Origin: Fistularia commersonii
Lineage: Eukaryota; Chordata; Actinopteri; Syngnathiformes; Fistulariidae
Length of the DNA: 64,000 nucleotides
Assembly: GCA_037954325.1 (NCBI GenBank)
Contig: JBBMNZ010000034.1
Location: 5,795,501-5,859,500 of the forward strand
Direction: 5' to 3'
Positions 39,321-52,369 of this stretch are shown here, piece by piece (the stretch's first letter is position 1; the number at the start of each line of letters is the position of its first letter). The notes under the pieces were generated by a model, which worked only from the letters and a program-made list of their open reading frames with translations, was not told where the DNA came from and searched no databases. The position numbers and the translations under genes were made by a program.

Positions 39321-42300
39321 CGTATGTCTCTGTATGACATTTTGACATTTGAATGAAAGAGTGAACGCTTATATGTTAATATAATGTATAATACATAATG
39401 ATATATGTTAGGGCAAGCAATTATACCTCTGTATATGGTCATACGTTAGTCAATAATCCTAACATGACTAATACTATATCCTCGATTACTTTATGACCTA
39501 TCAGGTATTAAATCCCCTTTGTTCAGTTTATAAGTTGTATCTATTTGCCAAAAGAGTCTTTTATTAGTTTTAGAGAATCAAAGTCATTTAAAGATTTAAT
39601 TTCAATATTATTAAAATGATCACAAGAATATGGCGCATCACCTGCTGAAGTGGCCCATGCGTTTCCGTCACCAGCCCCCCCACCCCCACCCCTCCGCACT
39701 GATATCAGACCAGTTAATGCCAAATTGTCTCCTGTGGCTCCAAACCAAGCCTCCAGCTCGCCAACGTGGATCTCCAGTGCAGCACAGCTGGGATAATTAT
39801 ATCCCTGGGTCCCAACCACAACTGTCATCCTGCTACATCATACAACAAATTAGCTCCGGCCAAGGGGGCGGGTAAAGGGTGACACATGGCTTGTCCTGAC
39901 ATATTAGTAACTCCGGCGCAACAACCACAACCAGCCCGCTGCAGACAAATTGTACTAATTTGTTCTTCAGGCAAGATATTAGGGCAGTGAATTGCGTATA
40001 AAGCGTTAATATGCAGAGATATATTACCACAGCATTACCACTGAAGCATTAACCTTTAGCAGCTTTGTGCGTGTGTGTGTATGTGGGGTTTAATTGCGTT
40101 AATTGTTAATTCAAGATATGTGGTGACTTTTTACTAGCCGTGATGGAGCCGAGAGTCTCTCCTATTTACACTTCTTCCCTTCCTTTTCAGTCAGATGTTA
40201 AAACTGAGCCATAACATCCACGTTGTCCTTTTGTAGACTTTTCCAATATGTGTTATTAGACGGAAACTCAGATGCTGTGTTTCTTCATGTCTTTCTCTTC
40301 CACACTGGTTCTCGGTAAAACTAGAATACAGCCCGAAACACAACAAACGTCCTGTTGTCAAGCACCTTCTGGTCGTCGTTGCCGGCGAGAGCAGTCGAGA
40401 GCAGTCGAGATCTACAGCATCAATGACATGTTGACGAGGATTTCATTCTGTCTGAATTTTCTACCTGTCAAACGAATAAGAACGGACACTTGTAAACGTC
40501 AAACTCTGCGTATTTCATTTTAACGGCCGGCCATGCGTTACTGTGCACATATGTATGCGAGCGTATGGGCGCACAGATGAGTTATCGTGGTTGTTTACGG
40601 CGCCCTGTTGTGGAGTGTCATTTCACGCATCTAGATAAACGACTCGCTATCACCTTGTTTGCTGTAAAAGACCGTGCAGTCCGGTATGTTATAACACACA
40701 GCGCCAGCCATTACAAACAATTTGACGGTATCTGCAAACCTCGCAATTGAAAAAGAGATTCTCACTACCTCTTAAACCAAAAGTACAGATTGACACCAAG
40801 TCCATTAGTGTTGTATTGTAAATTTTGAAACAATATCCCTGTTGTTCTGAGGATCTCCACATGAATGCAGGAGGTTACTAACACAAGTGACAGTGTGGTT
40901 TGGTGTCTTGTCTTGCCAGCATTCATAATCGTGACATTTTATTGCCAGGAGAACCTTGGTGAAATGAATTGATATTCCTCCCCAAGGTGAACTAAATTGT
41001 GCTATTGCCACTAACAGCACAGTGGAGTGAAGCTCAACATGCTAATTGGCACTGTTGTCTAATTGCAAACCTACAGCCGACTGCCCTTTGGAAGTTCCCA
41101 ATGGAGGAAGTTTTCTATGAGCTGAGGAGAATTTCAACTTTCAAGGAAGACTGTAACGTTAATCCGTTGCTCCAAGAGAGAGGAGAGATTTTTGTTCATA
41201 AAATGATGATTAAATCCGATTGATCAATGATCAAATACCAGTCAATTTTAAACGTGACGGCTGCAGACTAAGCTTACAGTACTAGCAATTTCATTACTTT
41301 TTGATTAGCCCGAGAAACTCCTGTCATTACTATGTTAAAAAATATAACGCGTCATTATTGAAGATATTTTTAACTGCTCTTTCTTCAGAACTGGAAAATC
41401 TTTGCATTAAAATAATTTTACACATTGAATCATAGAGTAGTGTTCTGCTGATCTCGATCAGCCATGGCCTTGGAAGGCAGGAACTATCCTCACCAGATTA
41501 TGAATAGGATGTCCAACAGGATTGTTTCTGTATTAAATATATAGTATTTATATCTAATAATAATAACAATGATAATAACCCCAATAATGATAATTATAAA
41601 GTATAATATTATGTCTTGCAAGTGCAATTGCCACTTGTTAATGTATGTTGTTGCCCAGAATCTGAGTTGTGAGAGCTGCACTGAAAAAATATTTCAGTGG
41701 TTTCTGTCTAAAAACGTCTACACTGTAACATATGCAGATTCTAATGAAAAATGACAACATTAATAAAGTAACTGAGCTGGATCCCTGCAGAACGCTTATT
41801 TAATATTCTGATGCGTGTTTACTTCATAGAAACAACAGAGGGGCTTTCCCGACAATCGGCAAGTTATCCTGAACGTATGCTAAAGTATTTATTTCTTGTT
41901 CAAAATCTTATCATCCTTAAACACCTTTGGCCAATAAAAATTGACAGGCAATCTGTTGAACGCTGTGATTTGTGCATTAAGCCAAATTCTTCTTAAACCC
42001 TCTTGCATCAGCGCTTTTGCTCCAATGGTATTCATCAGGACAGATCATTACATCCTTCCACTCATCTCCTCTTTTGCCTCTCTCTGTCTCTTTCCCCATC
42101 CCTCAAATGAAAGGGAAACCCTGGTGTGTCTGAGGCTGGGTGGCAGCAGAGCCAGAAGTGGAAAGATGAGAGGAGAGCGGCAGACCAGAGATGAAGGCAA
42201 AGAGTAGAAATGAGAAGAGAGGACGAGGAGAGAAAAGGCACAGCCTGCTCAGACTGTCAATGGTGTGAGAAAAGTGTTTGCATTGAGGGGATGATTAGTG

Positions 42301-42714
42301 TCTGTTACAACTCTGATGGAAGGAAACTAAGGAGCCATTTTTCTCTCCGCTAAAAGTTTCAAAAGCAGACTGACGAATGAAATAATTACCTAAACATATT
42401 TGTATTTGATTGAACCGGATTGTTTACTGTATTTATCGGAGATCATTTCTAATCGACGTTGCACTCGTTTTCTTGGCATTCACCCATTCACTTGCCACTT
42501 GCTTTGCATGTGGTCCATCTGTGGTCCCGATGTAAGACCGCCATGCCGCTTCCGCTTTGATCGCACATCAGGCTCTTTATTGTCCAGCCAACCTGGGTAA
42601 GCCAGGAATTGGCCACATAAAAAAAAAGACTTCAAATAAGGATAAAAGAGTGTTTATATAGAGATAAATTTTGAGTAAATGATTTAAATCCACAAAATAT
42701 TACGCAATTATTTA

Positions 42715-43069
42715 TACTGCTCAAAAAAAATGAAGGAAGTACTTCATCAACAGTATGTAACGGCAAGTCAATCACACTTTTGTGAAATCGAACTGTCCAC
42801 TTAGGAAGCAACACTGATTCATTTTGACTAGTTTTAAGGACATTAAATCAAAGTTGGATCAGCTTGTTGTGTTTTTCCACTTTAATTTTGAGTGGGGCTC
42901 CAAATCCAGACCTCCATGGGTTGATACATTTGATTTCCATTCATAATTTTTGTGTGATTTTGTTGTCAGCCCATTCAATTATACAAATACCAAAGCCTTT
43001 AATGAGAATAGTTAATAAATTCAGATCTAGGATGTGTTTTTTTAATGTTTTCCTTTTTTTTGAGCAGTG
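42715..43069. mobile_element. Tc1-like MITE with internal deletion of the transposase
   Basis: A 355-bp element flanked by TA target duplications (42713-42714 and 43070-43071). The left end is TACTGCTCAAAAAAAATGAAGG and the right end is CCTTTTTTTTGAGCAGTG, a terminal inverted repeat of a fish Tc1/mariner family. The left subterminal part ('ggaagcaacactgatt') is joined directly to the right subterminal part ('cattttgactagttttaagg'). The whole transposase gene has been lost at about 42829-42830. The right flank keeps the family's characteristic 'gggttgatacatttgatttc' block. Confidence 0.88.
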
Positions 43070-43924
43070 TATATTCTCTCCCTCTCCCAGGTTGCTTGCT
43101 GCACATCAAAACGTCTTGCAACTCAATCTGTATAATTTCCTTAATACTCAATTCTCAACTCTCATGTATGACTGAAGGTATATCTCAATCTGTTTTTTGC
43201 TTTCTCATAAGTATACATCAGTATACATAGGTCTCATAGCTATACATAGGTATATACTGTATAATATATTGTCGATTCAGCATATCCTGTTCTGAGGGTA
43301 GCAGGATAAGTGGTACAGACAGTAGGCCCCTGTTGTGACTTGGACTTTTTGTCAAATTCAGCAAATATTTCCTCATGGCTCACTGATGTCCCCTCAAATC
43401 CAACTCCGGCTCTGTTAATGGAAGACAAACAAGCAACTGTAACAGTTGCTGAGCTATTGTTACTTGTGCGTTGTGACAACCATCTGCTTTTTCCCGTCCC
43501 GTGTCCTTCGCGGAACTGCACAGTTATAAGAAAGAAATTGAAACGCGACATCTAAAGAATCAGCAGCGCATAGCTTTGACCTTGCTAGTACAACAAGTAA
43601 ATATCAGCAGAGATCATCAGATCGGTGTGAAACTCCATTTCAGAATGAAGTTCCACTCTGACTATCCCTCTCACAAAAGATTACGGTCTACAAGACGATG
43701 AACTGACACACAAACATGCGCACCAACACACAGACATTGTGGAACTCTCGCAACTCTTCTTGAAATGTCTATTTGCTACCTTCTGTTGCGCTATTGCTGC
43801 AGACTGTAAACAGTTCCTTGTTTATTTGCACTTAAAAGACATTTTAACTCATGTGTTGACCATCCACTGGTTAACTTTACTTAAAAGTACTGTAGTTTCA
43901 TGTTTAATGTGTGCAGTTGCAAGT

Positions 43925-44165
43925 TTGTATTTTCTTCCAGTGCGTTGGTTTTCTCCGGTTGCTTGCCCAGTCCAAAAAATGCAGTGGATTAATTGAATGA
44001 GAATGGGAGTGTGAATGTTTGGAGGTCTTAACACGGCCCTGTGAGCAAATGGCAACCTGCCTGGGAGGGTACCTCAACCCCTACCCAATGAAAACTTTAT
44101 TTCCCGCCCAAACGTGACCATAAATGTCGGATAATTATGATAGGGAGTTAATGAATGAATGAATT
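43925..44165 (+). mobile_element. SINE copy (3' two thirds)
   Basis: Plus-oriented: GGTTTTCTCCGGTTGC, 'cccagtccaaaaaatgcag', 'gaatgagaatgggagtgtga', 'aacacggccctgtgagcaaa', ending with 'tgaatgaatgaatt'. The 3' half has decayed. Confidence 0.65.
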
Positions 44166-45434
44166 ACATGCCATTTTGTTTCGTCTTCTCGGTTGTTTTA
44201 CAGTACGCAGTGGTGTCAAACAGCTTAGAATAAAAGCCTACCTTTCATTGCATGGTATGTGAAAGATGATGCTATAAATTTACCTGAGCATGATGTGAAA
44301 ACACAGGTCAGTGGTGGGCGTGCGAGAATCCTCACTATGCTACTGAACTTTCGTGGCTGCGGTTCACATGATCATTTGAGACGACTATAATTATCGGCAA
44401 ACTGGCAATGGCCCGAATCTCTGATGTTATAAAAGTTAGAAATCTGTCCATTGTCCTCCTTCATTCAGAGCTGCTTCCAGGACCAGTGGATCAGCTGCTG
44501 ACCGTAAAGAGTGCTTTGCTCGCCACTGTGCTGGCTCACATTTAATTGATTTCCCACTGCTAGACTTTGCACAAGTTGTCACTATGGAAACCAGTCAAAC
44601 CAAAAGGGGTGCTAAAAATACTGAAAGAAGGTCCAGGTACAAAAAGCATTCATGCAAAGGAAAGCTGAGTTATTGATGCTCATATCGTTTCAACATACAG
44701 CCCATCGAGGCTCCACTGAGCTTGACCAGAGGTGTAATTAGTGAAAAGTTTTTCTTTTTTAAAGGATGGGAGATGTGTTGTGTTGCAGTGTAAACAACAT
44801 TATTTATTTGCTTCAGGCAGCTTGTATAATTCACGTCTGACCCACCAGGGATAATATCAAAAAGACTCAGTTGCAGAGTTTCAGTTTGAGAGGAAAAAAA
44901 AAAATCAATACAAAAGGGAGGTATTTATTTGACTGTTTCTTCCATTTCCCTAACAACAGCATTTTTATTATTTTCTAAGTGAAGTGCAATCTTAAGGCAA
45001 TTCTTCAGACACCCAAAGGAAGGCTGGGGGCTCCAGTGGCAGTGAATGTGTGCAATTGCATATTCATCCTTCACTGCTTCCCTCTTTTCCAGTTTTTATC
45101 TACAAACTCAAAGCTGGCCAATGTTGTGAGTTCCTGCGTCATGGTCAGCTGACAAATAATAGCAGGTTCGTTTACCCGGCGCAAAACCTCATTTTTTTTT
45201 CCCCTAGGCAGATGTTGACAAAAGAACATAATTTGTATTCAAAAAACAAAAAAAGAAAAAATGCACATGATTTAATTTCCATAATAAGTGAAAGTCTACT
45301 TTTGTCCTAGTGAACAAGTTCACCCTGCCTTTCACACACCATTAACTTCCCTTTGCGTGAGATCCAAATACACAATTTACCTTTCTTTGTTATTTGTTTC
45401 GATGACAGTTTAGACTTTATTACATTCCTTCACG

Positions 45435-45715
45435 GATGGCATGGTGTCGCAGTGGTTAATGCCTCCACCTCACAGCACGTGTGGTGTCCAAAAACATGCA
45501 AGAGGTTAACTGGAATTAATTGGAAAAATTGGGCAGATGTGTGAGTGAGAGAGCGAATGGTTGTTTGTCACTATGTAGTATGTGACCCTACAATCGACCT
45601 TGTAGCCTGTACCCCGCCTCTTGTCCAATGACAGCTGGGTGAGGCTCCAACAACCCCGTGACCCCAAGTGCAAGATAACGGATGGATGGATGGACATTCA
45701 TTCATTCATGCATTC
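45435..45715 (+). mobile_element. SINE copy, plus orientation, deleted B-box region
   Basis: Starts at the promoter end 'gtcgcagtggttaatgcctc' (A-box-like TGGTTAATGCC). It then jumps by deletion to GTCCAAAAACATGC and runs through 'ccccgcctcttgtccaatga', 'cagctgggtgaggctccaac' and 'caagtgcaagataacggatg' to a GGAT/CATT simple tail. The first half of an inverted pair. Confidence 0.78.
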
Positions 45716-45724
45716 ATTATTTGT

Positions 45725-45895
45725 ACTGCTAATCATGCACAGGCCATCGCATACGATTGCATGCAGGAGGAAAGCTGGAGAACCTGGGCAGACAAGGGGA
45801 AAACATGCAAACTCCACCTTCTCCGAATCGAACCGATGGAGCTTCTTGCTGTGAGGCGGTAGCGCTAACCGCTGCCCAGCCAAGGCACTGCAAAA
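45725..45895 (-). mobile_element. SINE copy, minus orientation (promoter half)
   Basis: Reads in the opposite direction to its neighbour: 'ggaggaaagctggagaacct', 'aaaacatgcaaactccacct', 'ccgaatcgaaccgatgg' (B-box complement), then 'cttcttgctgtgaggcggta' and 'gcgctaaccgctgcccagcc'. Boxes A and B are both readable, which supports a tRNA-type origin. Confidence 0.75.
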
Positions 45896-45985
45896 TTTTA
45901 ATGACTTTCCTTAATGTCACTGGCAATGTCAGCTCTCATCCTGTACGTGTCCTTTTCCAAAAACAGCAAAGGACTGAGATGATAT

Positions 45986-46035
45986 GCACACGCACACACA
46001 CACACACACGCGCACACACACACACACACACACAT
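45986..46035. repeat. (CA)n microsatellite with CG interruptions
   Basis: About 24 CA units broken by CG at two places. Confidence 0.94.
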
Positions 46036-46140
46036 ACCCTTTGACAAAAAAAATCAAAAGTCCAAGCAGAGGCCCACTTACTTCCGGTTTACTTTCGCTT
46101 ACAGATGAAAAATAGAATTTCTATTAATCTCAACCGAAAT

Positions 46141-46181
46141 AAGCATAAATCACTCAGTGAGGGATTGAGTGATTTGTGCTT
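46141..46181 (+). other. Strong short hairpin
   Basis: Arms AAGCATAAATCACTCA (46141-46156) and TGAGTGATTTGTGCTT (46166-46181) pair over 16 positions, with one G:U in plus-strand RNA, around a 9-nt loop. The pairing does not continue beyond the arms, so it is shorter than a typical pre-miRNA. Confidence 0.5.
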
Positions 46182-47814
46182 TAATGCAGCCCACAGAGTA
46201 TTTACAGTGGTGTTCGGCTAGGATTAGTTGTGTGTGAGAGGATTAGTGAAGCTGCATTACTGCTGTTTTATTTAACTCACAACAGCAAAAGACTAAAAAT
46301 AAAAGCTTCTTAACCACATTTAGGCAACATGAGAGACAAACAGTTAAGCAAACATGATGTTTGGGTCTCTTTTAAAGATCTGTGTTTGGCAGGGATGTGC
46401 ACAGATATGCATACACACCCTTCCACAAACACTCAACTTTCTGTTTTTAATCTATAATCTAGTAATCTGCTGAAAGTTGCCCCATGCAGCATATGTTCCA
46501 CATGGATATAGTGTGTCAAATTAGTCAAGGCGAGAGGAAGAGTGCAGCATATGCAGATCCTAGATCCAGGATCAACAAAGTGGGGAAACTCACATAGAGA
46601 GATTAATGCAAAAAGACTGGAAGCGAGTGCAGGACAGTGAAGGGAGAGTGAGAAAGGGAGATCTGCAGAGGCAGCATATTACCTCTCTCTCCCTCTTTCC
46701 CCCTCTGTCCATCTCTCTTTCCTTGCATCAGCATTGATCACAGTACATCAGTGAAGTAAAGAGCACGCCATCCATCAGCGCATGCCTCTGCAGCTGCTGC
46801 TAAGAATACTAAGGCTGTTCTTCATTGTGAGCCCGCGCACACAAAAAGGCATAGTTATATGCAGCCTGTTTACTGAATCAGCATGAAAATGACCAAACAC
46901 GAGTGAATATTAATCGGTCGGGTTTTGGCTCTACTTCGGGATACTTCATAATACACATTATATATTTACTTAATCAATAACGGGGAGGAACAGTCGATCA
47001 GCGCCATCTTTAGCCCGAGTCATGGTTTCTCATTTGTTTACCTCCTCAGGATTTCCATGCTTGCACTTCCACTAAGTGCCACCGAACCGGATTAACCTTT
47101 ATCTATCTATCCGTTTTCTAACATGGTCGATTTGCTACTTTCACACAATTTCTAATAGCAACACTTCCGTAAAATCCCACTCTCATGGATGATTCTGTGT
47201 TGCTTCATACTCGTATTTCGTGCTTGCGCATGTGAAGAACGTCTATAGGACAGGTACGTTCCATTCATTATTCATACAGCTTCAAGCAAACTGGCTCTAT
47301 TAGGGAAACGCTGGAACAACGTGATACTGTGAAATCGGTCAAAACAACCCCTGGGAATTGCAGACTTGTAATTACGGCATTTGAAGGTAAACAACGCTGC
47401 TGTTGGTGATTTCAGTATGCCCTTGTGCTAACACGTGTTCAAATGTACAGTAAGTTTGGATGGCATTGCATCTTTTCAAAGTTCATCTGCAATATCTAAA
47501 TCACTCCAACAGTTAGTTTTCCTTCCAGGCGTCTGGCGATTTGCTGGATCTCAGGGGCGGGACAGAAGAATGTTTGGATGTGCTCCGAGTCGTGCTTATT
47601 CGCATATTATACATAAAAACATCCAAGGAGTCATGTTTTTCCAGTGTTAATTTCAACCCTTCCAGTTCACACACAATTATTACCTTATTGAGACGTATCC
47701 GCCTTGACAGGACTCCTGGGAGGATTTGTCTGGACTCAGTCACAGGTACTATTCTGATGACTTTGCGAACAGTAAAGTGTCCAACTGGCAAGGATTTATT
47801 TTTCGTTTGCTCGC

Positions 47815-48180
47815 GTTATACTTTTTCATTCCTACATTATCTACACCGCTTATCCTGCGCTCAGAGTTGCAGGGGTGCAGGAGCCAATCCCAGCTGTCAC
47901 TGGGTGAGAGGCGGGGTTCGCCCTGGACTAGTTTTCAGTCGATCACAAGGTTACAAATAGAGACGTACAACCATTCAGTCATTCATTCACATGTCTGTGG
48001 AATTTAAGGTCTCCACTTGACCTACCAAATGGTTTGGACTGTGGGAGAAAACTGGAGGAAACATATGCAGACATGGGGAGAACATGGAGATCTAACACAG
48101 AAAGGCCCTTGGTTGGAATCAAACCAGGTACTATTTTGCTGTGAGGTGAAAGTGCTAATCACCGTGTCACTGTGCACATT
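47815..48180 (-). mobile_element. SINE copy, near full length
   Basis: The most complete minus-oriented copy. The tail side is 'ctacaccgcttatcctgcgc', 'cagctgtcactgggtgagag' and 'gcggggttcgccctggacta'. The middle is 'tttggactgtgggagaaaac'. The head side is 'tggttggaatcaaaccaggt' (B box) and 'gaaagtgctaatcaccgtgt'. About 365 bases. Confidence 0.82.
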
Positions 48181-49334
48181 TATAAATTAAAAATGAAGCG
48201 TTTGAAACACACGCACAGTGGTGCAAGCTTCTGATTAGTAATTGAACAAGGGGAGTTTGCAACTTCTCAGGGCTTTGTAATTGTACTCTTTTGGTGAACT
48301 CATTATTGCTATAGTAAAAATAGAAAAAAAAAATAATGGCCACATATTAAACAAATTCACATTGAAACTCCCTTTTTCCACTTTACAAGTTGCACTAATG
48401 AGCTTTTTTCATTTGGACCCTTTGGGAGTTCAGCATGATTGGTAAAAAACAAACAAAATACCAGTGCAGTGGAAGTCAGTTTAAAGTCAGGACGTTATTG
48501 TCGAGTTTTCTGTCAGAGGGAATGAGATGAGGAAATAGTGTTTAGAAATCGCAACAAAGATATTATTATTATTGCTTCTTGAACAATAGGCGGAGAGTAA
48601 GGCAGTGAAGAGCAGAAGTGGTGCAATGGAGATATAAAAATGAAAAAGCAGTCGGGGAAAACTTAAGGGCTGAAGAAGAAGAAATCAAAACTGAATGTAA
48701 AGCAGGGGAAATGTTTTAAATGATGGATGGATTAATAAAGAGTATCGAGTTAAACAAATAAAAAAAAAATACCCGTCTTGGACAACGCTGAGATGAAGAC
48801 ACGGAAAACATAAAGAGAATGATCGTGGAGAGACAGAGGCTAAACAATTGAAATGCAAACTACACGGATGAGAGAAAGAGACAGGTGCACAAAATGAGGG
48901 CAGGTAGAGAGCTGATAGGATGAGAGACAGGACGACTGAAGCAGGGCTGATGAAGACTGATTAACTGACAACACACAGATGTTCAGAAAAAGGAGTGGGC
49001 GCAGGGCGAGTCAGAATGTGACACACACCGTCTATTGACTGGAGCAGGAAATCACGAGACCGTTATCAGACAGAAACGGCAAGGTTATGTACCACGGCAA
49101 TGGAGGAAAAACGCAGGGACCACTTACCAAAATGTAACAGAATCAAGACCGATCGCACCCAGGAAAACAGCACGAGTTCCTTTTACACATTTCCCGCAAA
49201 CAGGAAATCATGTTTGTCTCACCTGGATGGCCCGTGTGTGTTAAAGCCAACAGTTCTCAAAGCGCCGGATTGAACGTTAAATGGTTCTTTTGGCTTATCG
49301 ATTCTGACAGGGGTCTTTTTATGTTGAAGTTTGC

Positions 49335-49528
49335 ACAGATTGCCCTAAATTGCACAGACACGTGAATGACAGTGTGGATGGTTGTATGTCTCTAGACCAG
49401 GCCCCGTGATAATTCCAGGGTGAACCCCGCCTCTCACCTAACGACAGCTGGGATAGACTCCAGCTTCCCCGCTGAGTGCAGGATAAGCAGTATGGATAAT
49501 GGATGAATGAATGAATGGCTCTTTCGAG
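49335..49528 (+). mobile_element. SINE 3' half
   Basis: Plus-oriented: 'cctaaattgcacagacacg', 'gtgaaccccgcctctcacct', 'aacgacagctgggatagact', 'gagtgcaggataagcagtat', then a GAAT-repeat tail. Confidence 0.78.
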
Positions 49529-50499
49529 AGCCAGGTCTTCAGTGCAATAACTTTACAACCCACTCCATGAGTCGTACACCGTCCTGTTTTTCTTCAGTGG
49601 GTTCACACTGAGGCTGTGAATACATGTAACTGCATTATGGAGATTAACTTACATGAGAGGGCAGTGAAAGCACTGAATATTTTTACCAAAGAAACCCTTA
49701 ATTGTAAGAACTTGTGCTAATGTTTTTTTTTTTTTTACAAATAGGAGGGTCTTTTTTTCGTTCACAATAGGGCAGTGCAGTTTTTACCGGTGATGAGGGA
49801 GCACTTTGATGAACCCAACCTTGTTAATCTTGTCTGGTAGGATTTCAGCTGTGGCACCTATGGGGGCAACTTTCTGAGGAAACAAGGAAACGGTCTCTCC
49901 CAAGCACTTCAGAATTGATTCCCTCTAATGCTGTAATTTACGTCCATTCAGAAACATAAGAATAAGATTACCTATCTGAATTTCACATCCAGGGCAGAAG
50001 TCTCGGATAGGCCTTGTCATTATAGAGAGCCTTTCTAAAATAAAATAGATTTTGGGGATAATGTTATACTAAAATGGCTTATGGTGGCTGTTATAGAAAA
50101 AAGGACAATGCCCTCTTGCAGAGTGAACATCTAGCCTATATCCCCCTTCAATCCGATTCCAATATTTCAAGAGATTAGTTTTTAGAAAGGCCAGAATTCT
50201 ATCGTAGGTTTGTGGATAAAATGCCCCTCTGTCAGGACATTATCATTTGGAAGGGATTTGGTTTCCTTCCCTTAAATTTGTTGATAAAGCATCTTGGCCT
50301 GGAAATATTTTGGGAATCTAAATGGCAGCGAGGTGAACGATACCACAGAATGACTGCACTTCTGCAAATATGAACATCTAAGCAGGGTATAGAGTGTGTG
50401 TATATAATTTTTTCTTTTTTAACATTTTTTAATGATAAATCATGCAATCATCAATCACTAAGATACACTTTTGATGCCAAAAAAGGAATAATCATATAT

Positions 50500-50800
50500 T
50501 CATTGGGCAGCATGACGACTGAAGCAGTGGTTCGTACTTCTGCATCGCCGCAAAAAGGTCCCTGGTTGGATTCCAAAAGTCTGCGTGACATCTCCTCTTG
50601 GCTTTCCATTTCCTCACACAGTCCAAAAACACATAATTGGTAAATTGATGACACCAACTGAAAATGAAACTGAATGGTTGTATGTTTATATGAGTGGCCC
50701 TGTGATGGACTGGCATCCAGTCCAGGGGCCAAAACAGCTAAGATAGACTCATGACCCTCCGCAACCCTAAGTGTGGGATAAGTGATATAATGAATGTATG
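50500..50800 (+). mobile_element. SINE copy, full length
   Basis: Runs from the promoter head 'gggcagcatgacgactgaag' and CAGTGGTTCGTACTTCTGC through a B box (GGTTGGATTCC at about 50554) and CCTCACACAGTCCAAAAAC. It continues with 'atggactggcatccagtcca' and ends 'gtgtgggataagtgatataa'. The A-to-B spacing is tRNA-like. Confidence 0.8.
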
Positions 50801-52369
50801 TATATAAATTCATTCAGTTATTTTCTTTTTTATATATTTTCCTTTATCATGTGACAATAAATCTGGCTACAAATTAATTTACCTCTGGGTTAATATTATC
50901 CATCTATCTTCCTAATGATCCCTTAAAAACTTGCATCATTTTATCAACATATGATGGCTATGGAAAGTGTGGAGGCAATTCCCTGCAGTCTAGGCCCCCC
51001 GTATATATTGTTTAACAAGCCCGCACCCGCCTCCCACGGTGCCATCTCAGACTCGCTGGGGGAACCAGAAGTTTTCTTGCCGTTAAATTATCCTTGCCCC
51101 TACTTTGGAACACATCAAGGGATATGAGTCTCTGTAAACGTATAAAGGATGTGATTTGGTCGTGTAAAGTGCTCTCAGAGAATTTCTGCCATGAGTAGGT
51201 GCAAATTAGATAGAACCGATTAAAATGGAAAAGGTGAGTTTCTCTAGTGCTCCTTGAATTAATAAAGCAAATAACACATTAAATGTTATTTAATTAAAAT
51301 AAAAAATATTCATGCCACCTTAGGATATAATATATACCACAGAAGGAATGTTCAAACTGTGCACCGCTCACAAGTCAAAATGAAACGGCAAAATGACGGA
51401 TAAACTTTTTAAAGAGGCAATGCGGGATTTGGCTGCAGAAGAGTGGAGAAACAAGGAGGAGGAGAAAAAAAAAAGAATGGTTGCATAAAAAAATGGGTTT
51501 GCTGTACAGCTTCTTCTCCAGAAGAAATTCATGCTGTGCTACCTGATTGAAATTTCCTGGTTTAATAGCTGTGAAATAAAGCAAAAGTCGGAGTGAGGAG
51601 GAGACAGGGACAAAACGAAACAAAGAGCAGGCGTGGGGAATGTTGGGAGACTGAAGAATTCAAAGTACGGGAGATTTGAGTATCTAATGGGAAGCAACTG
51701 ACATGACGGACTGCAAAAACTCCCTTCAAGGCTAACCGGTGTTTTGAGTTTTTTTTTTTTTTTTGTCTAGCTGTTTTAACAAATTCTGAATCTACACAGC
51801 TGTTGTAAGCCTCTTAGTTCCACATAGCAGGTTGACCAAAGGTAAAGTCAATAGATGTTCCACTTTAGCAGCCGACCTCCCCAGGTCTATGCTGGGTTGG
51901 CTGGAGAGCAAACAGGTAACGATTAGCACTAATTAATGCAATTACAGAGCCTCAATGAGGTACTCGCTCCCTGTAGCCAGAGGAAACACTCCTTTTCACA
52001 ACAGGTTGTTTGGAAAAGATAACCATGCAGAAAAAGGCTTGGTTGTCTCTCAAATATCCAAGTGGAAATGTATGCTCTTGTGAATTACCTCATACATCTC
52101 ATGGTTATTCTTTACAATATTCCATAAGTGACCCTGACCTGAAGGGCACCATTTTTGCAAAATCACATGCTTCTAGTCACTGCAACGGAGACAAACAGTT
52201 GTGAAATGTAACACACACATTGACTAATGTGCCATAAAACTATACACAAGACCAATCGCGGTCCTGTCTCATTTGCTCTGGATTTTTTCTGTCTGGGTAT
52301 TATGGACTTTTTCCAAAGTCAATTGCTTCAGACATGTTTCTCTGAGATGTTTTTTTCCCCCCCAATGGT

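Noticed and set aside
43300..43555. Overlapping open frames on both strands
   Set aside because: Neither is flanked by usable splice sites nor resembles a known protein. Treated as chance.
45440..45475. A functional tRNA gene at a SINE head
   Set aside because: A- and B-box-like sequence belongs to the SINE promoter, and no cloverleaf with an intact acceptor stem can be drawn.
49690..50340. Suspected antisense L1 ORF2 fragment
   Set aside because: The wording of the sequence looked LINE-like, but no conserved reverse-transcriptase or endonuclease motif could be read in any frame.
50980..51230. Possible dispersed repeat ('ccttgcccctactttggaac', then a 'gtgatttggtcgtgtaaagtg' segment)
   Set aside because: The resemblance to remembered fish repeats was too loose to assign a family or boundaries.
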